Shown one piece after another: positions 1-9,838 of a stretch of 64,000 nucleotides of DNA (the first letter of the stretch is position 1; every line of letters begins with the position of its first letter). The stretch spans positions 1,736,001 through 1,800,000 of the forward strand of contig JAHNUO010000004.1 of NCBI GenBank assembly GCA_019787685.1, given 5' to 3'. The position numbers were made by a program, and so were the translations under genes. The notes beneath the pieces were generated by a model. The model saw only the letters and a program-made list of their open reading frames with translations. It searched no databases and was not told the DNA's origin. The DNA comes from Chiua virens. Lineage: Eukaryota > Basidiomycota > Agaricomycetes > Boletales > Boletaceae.

Positions 1-2
1 CC

Positions 3-482
3 AAATACCTTGCTGCAATTCGCACGGCAGGTAACTCCTTCGAGTCAATCAATTATGTCCGAGGAGAAAGGAACTGGAAACAAAAGGACCCCAATGCAAT
101 GGACATAGGGGCTGTGACGTACGAACAAGACGAAGATGGCTGGTTCACCGGCAAGGAAGTAAGGGCATTTGGTCAAAAGAAGGCCAACCCCAACAACAAA
201 TGCTTCAACTGCGGAGAAAAGGGACATTTCCCTAGGGATTGCCCTAAACCCAAAGTACAATGCCCGGAATGTAAATACTACGCCAGAAATCACAAGGCCT
301 CATGTGGCAAAACTCGAAAAGCGAGATCCACATCTCAAAAGGAAACCCCCAAGGCTTCCACTTCTTCAGTCCCGGATAAGGACCCCTTTGCGGCCATCCG
401 AGGAATGACTCCTGAGGAAGTACAAGCGTTTTATTACGACAAGTACGAGACCGAAAAGAAGGGAAAAGGCAAGGCGAACTGA
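3..482 (+). CDS. gag: Gag polyprotein C-terminus (nucleocapsid), 5' partial
   Basis: The frame is open from the left edge to the stop at 480-482, so the start lies outside the window. It holds a retroviral-type CCHC zinc knuckle (C-x2-C-x4-H-x4-C, around CFNCGEKGHFPRDC, near 200-242), followed by a second Cys-rich stretch with CPEC and a later HKASC. The tail is Lys-rich. Nucleocapsid domains bind and package element RNA and assist reverse transcription. The tail ends with a Lys/Glu-rich stretch overlapping a GGGAAAA heptamer, and the pol frame (-1 relative to gag) is open across the gag stop, so gag and pol are probably joined by frameshifting. A few residues after the last ATG (99) read like a domain linker. 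Confidence 0.85.
   Translation, partial: KYLAAIRTAGNSFESINYVRGERNWKQKDPNAMDIGAVTYEQDEDGWFTGKEVRAFGQKKANPNNKCFNCGEKGHFPRDCPKPKVQCPECKYYARNHKASCGKTRKARSTSQKETPKASTSSVPDKDPFAAIRGMTPEEVQAFYYDKYETEKKGKGKAN
461..467 (+). promoter_or_regulatory. Candidate -1 ribosomal frameshift site (GGGAAAA)
   Basis: The heptamer G GGA AAA lies in the gag frame in the X-XXY-YYZ arrangement required for -1 slippage. The gag stop follows 13 bases later (480-482). The -1 frame is open from upstream of the heptamer, through the gag stop, into the long pol frame. A downstream stem-loop or pseudoknot was not demonstrated. The arrangement is seen directly; the function is inferred from retroelements generally. Confidence 0.45.
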
Positions 483-670
483 GTAAACTGGGATCTCACG
501 TTCGCACAACCCTTCCTAAATTCTATGAAAACACCGTTTCTTTAAAGTTTGATTTCGCTTATTCCGAAACACCTCCTTGGCAAGAGGATAAACTACCCAA
601 ATCACCAAAAACAACAGAAAACGAAAGCGTTGACAGCGTCTCTGCGGAGCGCGGCGGACACGATAGTTCC

Positions 671-3600
671 ATGCTTAATTCTGTCCCAAAACAAATCCCC
701 GATGGGTCTTTCATTAGATCTACATCGGTAGAAAAAGAAATAGTATTACCAATTTTGGTATCCCCAGTAAACCAAATTGGTTACGTTGGAGCAAAAGCGC
801 TTCTTGATAGTGGAGCTAATGCGATCTTCATACACGAGGATTACGTCGCTAAACATAAACTTCCCACACACGCGCTACCACATGCCATACAAGTCTTTAA
901 TGTCGACGGAACCAAAAATCAAGCGGGTTCTATTACTCACGCCACACAAATCCTGATTGATTACAAAGGACACAGGGAAATAGTGGATGCCGAAATTACC
1001 AACCTTGGAAAGAACGACCTTATCCTCGGATATACATGGTTAAAGCACCACAATCCCCATATTGATTGGTCCACAGGATCAGTTGTGATGCAGAGATGTC
1101 CCGAATCATGTCATTCTCAAGAAGAAGACGATTTCTTGGATTCCATTATCACAGAAGAACTTAAATATGCAAACTCTATCGCGGAATCTCGAATTTTTAC
1201 CGCAAACATGGAAACTCCACCTTCTCCTCCTAAGGAACGCACTCTTGAAGAGATGGTCCCACGAGAATATATGAAATATGCTAAAGTATTTGGGAAAACG
1301 GAATCCGAAAGGATACCAATACGTAAAACATGGGATCACCACATTGACCTAAAAGAGTCGTTCGTTCCCAAGAAGGGTCGCTTAATACCCCTCTCTGTCA
1401 CAGAACAAGAGGAGGTCTCCGCATTTATTGATGACCAATTAAAGAAAGGTTACATCAGACCCTCTAAGTCCGAACAAACATCTCCGGTCTTCTTTGTCCC
1501 TAAGAAAGATGGAAAGAAGCGTATGGTCCAGGATTACCGATATCTAAACGAACATACAACTAAGAATAACTACCCCTTGCCGCTCATTTCGCAGCTTGTG
1601 GATAAATTAAAAAACGCTAAGCTTTTTACGAAAATGGATCTCCGATGGGGATACAATAACGTACACATCAAAGAAGGCGATGAATGGAAAGCAGCCTTTG
1701 TCTGCCACCGAGGTTCTTTCGAACCAATCGTCATGTACTTTGGATTATGCAACTCACCAGCAACGTTTCAAACTATGATGAATGAAATCTTTGCCAATAT
1801 GAATGGCGTCGTTGTTGTTTACATCGATGACCTTATGATCTTTACAGATACCGACGATTATGAAACCCATGACAAAATAGTACTCGAGGTGCTTAAACGC
1901 CTTGAAGAAAATGATCTTTACGTAAAACCAGAAAAATGCTTCTTCCGCGTAAAAGAAGTGGACTTCCTCGGAATGATCGTGGGAACTGATGGAATAAAAA
2001 TGGATAATGAGAAAACCAAAGCAGTCGCTGAATGGCCTACTCCCACCTCAGTCAAACACATCAGAAGTTTCCTCGGACTTGCCAACTTCTATCGCAGATT
2101 CATTAAAGATTATGGAAAAATAGCACGACCTTTACATGACCTTACTAAAAAGGATCAGAAATTTGAATGGACCTTCGCCTGTGACGAAGCATTCACTATG
2201 CTTAAAAAGGCTTTTACGACAGCCCCTATCCTAGCTTATCCGGATCAGAACGCCAAATATCGCTTAGAATGTGATTCATCGGATTTCGCTACAGGAGCAG
2301 TTCTATCTTTAGAAAAAGAAGGACTTTGGCACCCTGTCGCCTACAATAGCCACTCCATGACACCAGAAGAACGGAACTACCCAATAGCCGATAAAGAAAT
2401 GCTCTCAGTTATCCGTTCTCTCGAACTATGGCGCCACTATCTTGAGGGTGCAAAACATGAATTTGAAATATGGAATGACCACCAGAACCTTACGTGGTTT
2501 ATGACACGCCAAGATCTTAACCGAAGACAAGCGAGATGGGCTCAATATCTCTCACGCTTTAACTTCACTTGGCACCACAAAGCTGGAGTCACTATGGGAA
2601 AAGCAGATGCTCTAAGCAGAAGAGAAGATCACATGATCGGAATCGAAGATGATAACAAAGGAATCCTTCTCATGGATCCATCTAAGATCAGATCAGCCGT
2701 CACTCTCCTATACAATGGTGATCAATTCTTATCTGACGTACAACATGAAACAATGAAACTATCACCTAATGCCATGAAACACTTACTTTCTATCGGATAC
2801 AAAGTCGAGGACGCCTTCCTTAGAAAGGGGGATAGGATCTTCATTCCGAACGCTTTACGCACCAAATCCATAACTATGTTTCATGACACACCGGAAGCTG
2901 GACATCCCGGTTATGACAAAACTTTAGAACTTCTATCTCGAACCTACATTTGGCCTGGAATGAACGAAGAAGTCAAGAATTATGTCTCACATTGTGAAAG
3001 ATGCGCTCGTTTCAAGGGTTCTAATCAGAAAACAGCAGGACTCCTGCAACCTTTAGAAACACCGTCATTACCATGGGAAGATATCTCAGCAGATTTCATT
3101 ACAGATCTCCCACTTTCACACTCCTATGATTCCATTCTCACGGTTGTGGATCGCTTCTCTAAAGAAGTCGAATTCATTCCCTGCCACAAAACGTGTACAT
3201 CCATGGATCTCGCTAAATTATATCTCTCACACATATGGAAACATCATGGCCTCCCTAAAACCATCATTTCGGATAGAGGACCACAATTCGCTTCCCAACT
3301 TATGAAAGATATATGCTCAGGGTTAAAAATAACACCCAAATTAAGCACTGCTCATCACCCACAAACAGATGGACAATCGGAACGAATGAATCGAGAAGTG
3401 CAACAGTATCTTCGCATGTTCTGTGCTGAGAAAGATAACACATGGGTCAATTGGCTCCCTCTCGCACAATTCTCATACAACAGCAAGAAACACACTGCCA
3501 CTAAATTCTCACCATTCGAAATTACACGTTCCTACGTCCCCAGAATGGGAATTATGCCACAATCCATGAAAAACCCGGCTGCTCAGAACTACATTACGGA

Positions 3601-4324
3601 TTTCTCCGAAGTTCTAGAACAAACCAAATCTAACATAGATAAAGCCGCGGAAAATATGAAAAACATCGCAGATAGATCGAGATCAGAACCTCCTTCCTAT
3701 TCGGTTGGCGATAAGGTCTGGCTCTCTACGGCGAACCTAAAAATAAAACAACATCCAAAATTCACGGATAAATGGATCGGCCCTTATGACATAATCTCTA
3801 TGCACGGTCCGAACGCTCTAAAGCTTCGACTACCACGCACTATGCGAATACATCCAGTAGTGAATATCTCTCAGGTTAAACCCTATAAGGAACATCTACC
3901 AGAACAGCCGGTATACAAACCGCGACCTGTTGTAATCGGAGATGACCGAGAAGAAGAATTCGAAGCAGACTATATTGTCGATTCCCGAATGAAAGGACGA
4001 CGCTTAGAATATCTTATACACTGGAAAGGTTATGATGATGACGAAAGAACTTGGGAACCACTAAAGAATCTGAAGAATGCCCCGGATCTCATATCTGATT
4101 TCCACGAAGCACATCCAGATGCCCCAAGAAAATTAAAAGTCACACAAACCGAATTCAACTCTATGTTCCGAACTTATGACGATAAAACCTTACACCAAGA
4201 TGAGGATAGTCTCCATCGTCTCAATTATGAAATAGATCATCCGGAGTTTGATCAACAGAAGGGGGATAGTGTTACGATACCAACTTTTCCTCACTTCTCA
4301 ACTCCTACATTCGACTTATTCTAA
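671..4324 (+). CDS. pol: Pol polyprotein: protease-RT-RNase H-integrase-chromodomain
   Basis: This is one uninterrupted 1217-residue frame from the ATG at 671, although the same frame is open upstream to the gag end and the true product is probably a Gag-Pol fusion. Visible parts in order: aspartic protease (DSGAN, about residue 46); reverse transcriptase with YIDDL near residue 384 (nt 1820); RNase H beginning near ECDSSDFATGAV; an HHCC zinc domain (HDTPEAGHPG then HCERC); integrase D-D-E residues in SADFITDL, ISDRGPQF and QSERMNRE; and a C-terminal chromodomain (YIVDSRMKGR...HWKGYDDDERTWEP). Chromodomains direct integration to chromatin by binding modified histones. The stop codon lies about 54 bp inside the 3' LTR. 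All catalytic motifs look intact. Confidence 0.95.
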   Translation: MLNSVPKQIPDGSFIRSTSVEKEIVLPILVSPVNQIGYVGAKALLDSGANAIFIHEDYVAKHKLPTHALPHAIQVFNVDGTKNQAGSITHATQILIDYKGHREIVDAEITNLGKNDLILGYTWLKHHNPHIDWSTGSVVMQRCPESCHSQEEDDFLDSIITEELKYANSIAESRIFTANMETPPSPPKERTLEEMVPREYMKYAKVFGKTESERIPIRKTWDHHIDLKESFVPKKGRLIPLSVTEQEEVSAFIDDQLKKGYIRPSKSEQTSPVFFVPKKDGKKRMVQDYRYLNEHTTKNNYPLPLISQLVDKLKNAKLFTKMDLRWGYNNVHIKEGDEWKAAFVCHRGSFEPIVMYFGLCNSPATFQTMMNEIFANMNGVVVVYIDDLMIFTDTDDYETHDKIVLEVLKRLEENDLYVKPEKCFFRVKEVDFLGMIVGTDGIKMDNEKTKAVAEWPTPTSVKHIRSFLGLANFYRRFIKDYGKIARPLHDLTKKDQKFEWTFACDEAFTMLKKAFTTAPILAYPDQNAKYRLECDSSDFATGAVLSLEKEGLWHPVAYNSHSMTPEERNYPIADKEMLSVIRSLELWRHYLEGAKHEFEIWNDHQNLTWFMTRQDLNRRQARWAQYLSRFNFTWHHKAGVTMGKADALSRREDHMIGIEDDNKGILLMDPSKIRSAVTLLYNGDQFLSDVQHETMKLSPNAMKHLLSIGYKVEDAFLRKGDRIFIPNALRTKSITMFHDTPEAGHPGYDKTLELLSRTYIWPGMNEEVKNYVSHCERCARFKGSNQKTAGLLQPLETPSLPWEDISADFITDLPLSHSYDSILTVVDRFSKEVEFIPCHKTCTSMDLAKLYLSHIWKHHGLPKTIISDRGPQFASQLMKDICSGLKITPKLSTAHHPQTDGQSERMNREVQQYLRMFCAEKDNTWVNWLPLAQFSYNSKKHTATKFSPFEITRSYVPRMGIMPQSMKNPAAQNYITDFSEVLEQTKSNIDKAAENMKNIADRSRSEPPSYSVGDKVWLSTANLKIKQHPKFTDKWIGPYDIISMHGPNALKLRLPRTMRIHPVVNISQVKPYKEHLPEQPVYKPRPVVIGDDREEEFEADYIVDSRMKGRRLEYLIHWKGYDDDERTWEPLKNLKNAPDLISDFHEAHPDAPRKLKVTQTEFNSMFRTYDDKTLHQDEDSLHRLNYEIDHPEFDQQKGDSVTIPTFPHFSTPTFDLF
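4257..4269 (+). other. Polypurine tract (plus-strand primer) of the retrotransposon
   Basis: The purine run AGAAGGGGGATAG sits immediately 5' of the inferred LTR start TGTTACG. This is where retroelements prime plus-strand DNA synthesis. It lies inside the pol coding frame. Confidence 0.7.
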
Positions 4325-4779
4325 AGATACTCGCCTCATGTCAAGGCTGTCCAAAGGATCATATCCAATTGGCTGCCACAATTACACAGCATCCATCAAC
4401 ACATGCCTCTTATCTTTTCATTTCCCTTATCACTGACTCATCATCGGCAGTGCAAGGCTATGCTCTTATCTATGACTCACATCTTATCATCCAATAGGAT
4501 ACGCTATGCTTATCTACGTAGTTCATACTCAGATTAGAACTCCGATATCCATGTAGTATATAAACCCCATGAATGACAGCCAGAGAGCTCTAACAAAGTT
4601 CTCTTGGAGTTTTCGCCTCTCATCTGGACTGAACCCCCTCTCACTTCATCCACTACACTTTACAGTCTAGATTTGTTCTAGGTTGTTTCAAGAACCATGG
4701 TCCCTTCAAGGACTTCGAAAACGGGGGGTGGGTATACCTTGAGATGATGGAGGATATCATGGTAGGAGGTGTCGCAACA
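4270..4779 (+). repeat. 3' LTR of the Ty3/Gypsy element
   Basis: The LTR is bounded by TGTTACGATACC at the left and GGTGTCGCAACA at the right. These ends are near-perfect inverted repeats (10 of 12 positions) and follow the TG...CA rule, giving about 510 bp. It contains a TATA-like motif (GTATATAAA near 4555-4563) followed by about 200 bp of likely R/U5 sequence. The left boundary is supported by the adjacent polypurine tract. The right boundary is supported only by the inverted ends, because the partner LTR and the upstream target-site duplication are outside the window. The end of pol overlaps the first ~54 bp. Confidence 0.75.
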
Positions 4780-5606
4780 GGTGCATACGCATTCCAAGGA
4801 GGGGCTGTTCAGCCCCAAGTTACCGAGCCTGACGAGGATGATACAAATGATGCAACCACTGGCACCCTGCCAGCTGTCACCCCCAGATCCTCGGGCCCCT
4901 CTGTTGCTGATCCAACCCAGCAACTCATCATAAACGCCATCACGTCAACGGTGGCTGCCATCAATTCGTTTGCCAGTGGCACATCTCCGAGTTCATTCCC
5001 AGGCCCTCCTACTCATTCGCTCGCATCTTTTCCACCCCGTTCCTCCCCCCAATCATCCAACAACGCAAAGCGGCCTCTCTCTTCACTGTCTCCAGATGAG
5101 ACAGACAGGTCACTTCTTTTTTCGCCTGAACCACCCACTTCTACTGCGACAACGTCTTCTATTGTCATGCGCGATGCCAGGAGCAAGCATAGTCGCACGT
5201 CTGCCAGCCCAAGTGTTGTGGATGGTGCCACTGGGCGTAGTGTTGTTGGTCATAGCACTGCTGGGCGCAGCATTGGCGGGAACAGTGCAATTGGACAGAA
5301 AAATACGACGAGCAAGAATACGACTAGTATCGCCCTCCAGCAAGTCAATTCATCGATCTGCCACCTTGGCGATTCGATCAACAAGTCATTCGTTGACCCG
5401 TTGAATGTGATCAAAGATGTCATTCCTGTGATCACTACGCTCGGTGACAAGATGCCCACTGAGCACAAAACATTATACTTATACACTGTTCGGATATCAA
5501 GCACGCTGGCGTTTCTATGACCCTCCTCTCTCTTGCGAATGACGAGTCCCGCTTACAATACATTGCGTCCCTGTATGATGCTCACTCCTGCCCTTCAACA
5601 TCTTGA
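4780..5606 (+). pseudogene. Myb/SANT-like accessory protein of PIF/Harbinger, 5' truncated
   Basis: An open frame (read through to 5520) is Ser/Pro/Thr-rich and low complexity, then contains a more ordered segment (IALQQVNSSICHLGDSINKS). The conserved-looking end (GVSMTLLSLANDESRLQYI) continues in another frame up to a TGA at 5604-5606. The Ser/Pro-rich linker followed by a short helical C-terminus matches the C-terminal half of SANT-domain proteins that accompany fungal Harbinger transposases. The N-terminal DNA-binding half is missing because the Gypsy LTR starts immediately upstream. The frame change near 5480 is either a small indel or an unrecognised intron. Assignment rests on the neighbouring transposase and overall pattern, not on a diagnostic motif. 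Confidence 0.5.
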
Positions 5607-5706
5607 TGTCGTTACTTGTTGTTGTAGTATCACCAATTCATGTTGTATCCCTTGGACTCGGATGTAATACTACTACGTACAACACAAAAGAAGTATCATT
5701 CAGCAG

Positions 5707-7213
5707 CTACACATAAACACTATCAAGTTTGTCTGATAAGCCGTCATCATCGGATACACCAACGTCACGGACAATATCCTGATAATCGTCCCACATTTTT
5801 TGTGCGATCCTGTCACGCATACGGCTTGCCTCAGTACGATCTGAATCTCTACCGGCCACCCGCACTCCAGCTTCAGCTCCTTGAGCACCGAAATCAGCCC
5901 GGTCCATGTCTTCATTGTAATCAGTGGTGTCGATGGGACTATCGAGGGGTTCGTGTGTGAGGATCAGATTGTGTAGGCAAGCCAGTGCAGCGGGTATGCG
6001 AGCTTGCATGTGGAGATCATAGTTGATGGGCAGAAGGAGGATGCAGAAACGGTGCTTAACAATGCCAAAACTACGCTCAATAATGTTTCGCAACATTGCA
6101 TGTCGCAGGTTGAATAGCTCCTCATGATTCTGGGGACTAGAGCATGCAGATTAGATGCAAAATTGAGATGACAAACAAAAAATACATACCGTATGTTTGC
6201 GTGACCCCACTTGGCAAGATGATAGCGGACACCTCAATAGGGCACAAGGAGCTGAGGCAGCAATGGGTAGCCAGCATCGGCAAGAAGGTACTTGCCCTCT
6301 GGAATGCTGAGATTCCCGTGCAATGTAGCATAGTCGTAAACGCGTGCATCTGTGGCTGATCCTTCCCAACCCGTGAGTGTGTAGGTGAACATGGTGTCGA
6401 AGTTACAGATGAATAGGGCATTTTGTGAAAGAAACCCCTTCCAATTTCGAAATTGCCCACTTAATCGGGCTGGTGGCAAGACAGGAATGTGACTCCCATC
6501 GATGGCTCCAATAGCATCTCGGAAGTACGGATAAAACTTTGGATTGTTGCAGATTTTGGAGGGAACGTCGTCTCCAGCTGGGAACTGAATATACTTGTGG
6601 TAAAACAGCACAGTCGCAAAGATGCACAATATCTTTCTGAAATATCCATTAAATGATCAGATAATTACATTTAAACAAATGGTGCAACATACCGAGAAAT
6701 AGTGTCATTTGACCGCTGGAATCGCTCCCCGACATGTTGTATCATCAATCCGGTGACACACATATACAGGAATATTGCCAGCTGTTCTTCTAACGTGACA
6801 TTCCTGGTGTCCATGATGCCGAGTGATCGTAATTCAGCGATGATCTTCCAAAAAACTTCCTTATGGACTCCAAGCTCGGTCCGGATACGTTCAGGGTGGC
6901 CATGGAGTAGCTCTAAGACCCATTGGTTCCCAGAAAGAGCAGATGTATGGTATGGGATGCGCTCGCACTGAACTTCGCCTGATAGGATATCAAGAAGTGT
7001 GATCAGCAGAGCTTGGATGAGTTTTAGAATGCCTTCGACCAACACTCTTCGTGCTTCAAGGTCAGAGAAATGGCGATTTGTTGAATTGTGGGTGAACGTC
7101 GACATCAGTGCAAGCAGATAGTACCCTCGTATATTCGTCGCTTCATACAACATTCTAGGTTCAGTCTCCACTACAAAGACGGAACGGAAGCCGCAGTATC
7201 TGCAATAAACCAA
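5707..7213 (-). pseudogene. PIF/Harbinger (HARBI1-like) DDE transposase, nonsense-mutated
   Basis: Three minus-strand exons are visible: about 7213-6693, 6636-6190 and 6136-5707, separated by introns of 56 and 53 nt with GTATGT donors. The catalytic triad fits DDE_Tnp_4: D in GAIDGSHIP, D in LLADAGYPL, E in NIIERSFGIVKHRF. The N-terminal part holds a helical region ending in GERFQRSNDTISR. An in-frame TGA (minus strand, + coordinates 6234-6236) interrupts VPY-(stop)-GVRYHLAKWG, where family members carry Arg; CGA to TGA is a single C-to-T change. The splice across 6190/6136 restores ANIRPQNHEELFNLRHA, which confirms the model. The 5' end is uncertain: a 3' splice-like TTGCAG at ~7200 suggests another upstream exon. 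Confidence 0.85.
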
Positions 7214-7584
7214 ACAATGTCAATCACAAGTATTGTCAACATTTGGCAATGCCGAACAGACTCTTAGTAAGTTACGACTTGACTCATTAACATTCTGATT
7301 CAACAATCAAAACAGGGCAGATTGATCCTACACGAGCCTAAAGTGGGTGTAACTTGTCACACCGAGTACGTCTTTGGCGTTCTGCTCCGCAACCATCATA
7401 TATGTACACATTGACATACTGTACTTTGACCAGGCGTCGCTTTGGCAACTTGACAATATTTGAAACTGCGCCCCTCGCTGTTATCATAGTATTCGATCCA
7501 TTGGCACGGCTGCTGATTGCTACCATTCACACCGGTCGGACTCGTGACTGCCAGGGCGTGAGCGAGTGCCAATTCTTATCGTCA

Positions 7585-9300
7585 ATGATTCGTACTGTCT
7601 CTGCCACGGCAAGTTCAAGGATGTCTATTGTCGCGGCGAAATTGTATCTGTATGATTCGGAGGTGAGTTTATCATCATGTTCCGAGCCGCTACCAGTGAT
7701 TCCAGAATCCAATACTTCAGTGCGGTGTCGGTAAGAGAACTCGGAATTCCAATTTAATGACCAGCAATAAAGGTTGTTTATTCGTGTTACAGCCGCTGCG
7801 ATGGCACTACTTGTGAGGAATTTTTTATCGGCGTCTGGACTCTGAATAAGCCTGACTGGCAAGCTGTGTCCCAAGCTTTCGATTATTGCCTGACGTTCAG
7901 AAAGAAGTATGTTTAAATACCGCTCAGTCGGATGATTCGTGGCAGATTTAAAGCTTTTGCCAAGGCTGAATGGTTGTTCGGTACAAAGTGGACGCTCGCA
8001 AGAATCCACGTTACAAGCTCGCGTTATCTGCCTTTTGTTGCACTTGCGCTGGCGATCCCATGTATGTTTACGACTCCTTTCTTCCCAGTATTAACGTTTG
8101 GCATCTCGTGTCCCATCTCCATCGGAAAGAAGTGATGTGAAGATAAGTTCATCTAGGATCTCATTTCTAATGTGGTTTCCTTGGCACCGCAACAAACGGT
8201 CAGCTGTCTGATTTTGCAGAAAGGAACTCTCTAACATGTCTTCCAGTGATGTACTACCTATGCATCGGACTCTCGGAAGGTAAGAAGATAATAAGTATTC
8301 TGGATAATGAACCTCGATCCAACTCCCTAATGTTAGCAATGCTCATCGTACGGACATACGTGTTCTGGAAACGCGACAAGAAAATGCTTATAGGAATGTG
8401 CACATTTGCAGTGATATCTACTTCCCATTTCGCTCCTTATTGTGTTTGACATCACTCGCTCCAAGGTATGTATGGTGGCTGCCATCGTCCCTTCAGAAAC
8501 TATTGCCAGTCACTCTACCGATTGTACGCCTTTTTTAAGTATATTTATCCATTTATCCTGCTTTCATTTACTCTACAGTGGAGAACAAGGCTCTTGATTG
8601 TTTTGGGCTGTAAGGTACAGTGGCCGCAGCGCCTCAGTATATCGGTCTGATACTTTACGAGACGGGTAAGGTTTGATTGGTTCCATTCGAGCAAGTATTT
8701 CGAGCATCCTTCCCATCAGGCATACTTGCTTTGAACTGGACAGCGTTCCAGGGGACGAAACAACAGAGGTCTTTTGGTCCACTGACCATCACATTATATC
8801 GTGATGGGATGATGTATATGGCAGCCATTTTGTGTCAGCATTGATCATCTCCTTCGTTCATGATTTCGGTGGTAAATTCGACGATTTGAAAGTGATCAAT
8901 GCTGTTGTTACCCTAACCAAGTCGGTTTATCGAGCTGCCTTTCACCCGACGCACAGATTCTGTACTCTGATACTTCGTCGGTCCACTTTCTGCAACGTGG
9001 CAACTCCAATCTTGCTAACATGTATCTCGTAGCCCTCAAACGGTGTTGCACAGCATTCGTGCCTCTCGCATTTTCTCCAATGAGAGAGAAATCAATAAGA
9101 GCAAGAAATTAACCGTGCTTCTGACGGAATTTGATGCCACGACGCCTCAGGAGTCCATTGCCAGTGGGTTCAGCAACTCGATGGGGAGGAGCCTGAGCTC
9201 GGGTGGTGGGATCGATATTGAGGTCACAAGGGAGACTGTAGTTTATGTTGGAGATTCGAACGCTTCAAATCAGCAAAACCCAACGAGGCTGTACAATTGA
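7585..9300 (+). CDS. DUF6533-like multi-pass membrane protein (exons uncertain)
   Basis: Several plus-strand fragments fit the Agaricomycete DUF6533 membrane family in the correct order. An N-terminal segment (SIVAAKLYLYDSE, from ATG 7585) corresponds to the first helix. The next fragment (AEWLFGTKWTLARIHV then SSRYLPFVALAL, near 7965-8060) matches the family signature W...W-x5-K...RY-P. It is followed by LIVRTYVFWKRDKKML (near 8350), the loop after a helix. The C-terminal fragment (RASRIFSNEREIN..., 9060-9300) fits the conserved SR-x3-NLRE tail. Function of this family is unknown. Exon joins were not fully resolved and frame changes may be partly sequencing error. An antisense open frame at 7527-8009 is treated as a shadow. 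Confidence 0.5.
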
Positions 9301-9838
9301 GTCCCCAGACTGCTCCTTGTGTCCACAGACAGAAGCCCCCAGATAAAAAGTGTTTTGCTGATCGGCGAATTTTTCCTTGTGGCGATGGCTTATTCGAGTT
9401 TCCTCCGGTTTCCGACGAAAGATTCGGCGGAAGCAGAGTCTATCACTGTATCAGAGTCCAGATATCATACAATAACAGAAACTCTCTCGCACTCGACTTC
9501 TCTAGACTTTCTGCAACATTGTGAAGCGCCTAAACCACGTAATCTATATTTAGCAGTGCTCACCGGATTTCCGTCGGAAGCAAGCACTGGCACGAGGGAA
9601 CCCATCAATACAGCCCCGAAGGCAGTGTCAACCGGTATCAACCTCATGACAAAGAGCTTCCTCAATGGACGTCCACAAACACGGCCATCAAATGAAAGGC
9701 TCCATCCTGCTTCCGACTTGTTCCTATAGGTCTCGCTGCGCATGAAAGGACGAGTGCAGAGTCCTCTAGCTCCACAAGTTCATCTGAATCACCTTGTTCA
9801 ACTCCCCACTCAATTGTTTTCTCTGTATATACCTGACG
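9301..9838. other. Intergenic stretch upstream of the ADP/ATP carrier
   Basis: Short open frames occur on both strands (for example 9319-9729 plus) but none resembles a known family or has consistent splice signals. It probably holds the 3' end of the preceding gene and the promoter of the carrier gene starting at 9839. A TGTATATA stretch at ~9823-9830 lies close to the carrier ATG and could be a TATA-like element. Confidence 0.4.

Larger units (their letters stand above)
1..4779 (+). mobile_element. Ty3/Gypsy chromovirus-type LTR retrotransposon, 3' portion
   Basis: The window opens inside a Ty3/Gypsy (Metaviridae-type) retrotransposon. In order it carries the end of gag with a zinc knuckle, a 1217-codon pol frame (protease, reverse transcriptase, RNase H, integrase, chromodomain), a polypurine tract and one 3' LTR. 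The 5' LTR and most of gag lie left of the window. The domain order (RT-RNaseH before integrase) and the terminal chromodomain identify the Gypsy/chromovirus lineage common in fungi. Pol has no stop or frameshift, so the copy is probably young. It sits directly against sequence that reads as a Myb/SANT-like protein of a PIF/Harbinger element, which suggests insertion into that older element. Confidence 0.93.
4780..7213. mobile_element. Decayed PIF/Harbinger DNA transposon (right part)
   Basis: Two convergent gene remnants lie tail to tail: a plus-strand Myb/SANT-like accessory gene (4780-5606) and a minus-strand HARBI1-like DDE transposase (5707-7213). This pairing is the hallmark of PIF/Harbinger elements, in which the Myb-like protein assists import and target binding by the transposase. 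The left end is cut off by the Gypsy LTR at 4779. No right terminal inverted repeat was recognised near 7213-7340, so the right boundary is approximate. Both genes carry disruptions, so this copy cannot be autonomous as read. Confidence 0.7.

Noticed and set aside
7338..8009. Two adjoining minus-strand frames separated by a single TGA, as a candidate broken gene
   Set aside because: They are antisense to exon-like fragments of the DUF6533-type gene, whose motifs occur in order on the plus strand; the minus-strand protein has no recognisable feature.
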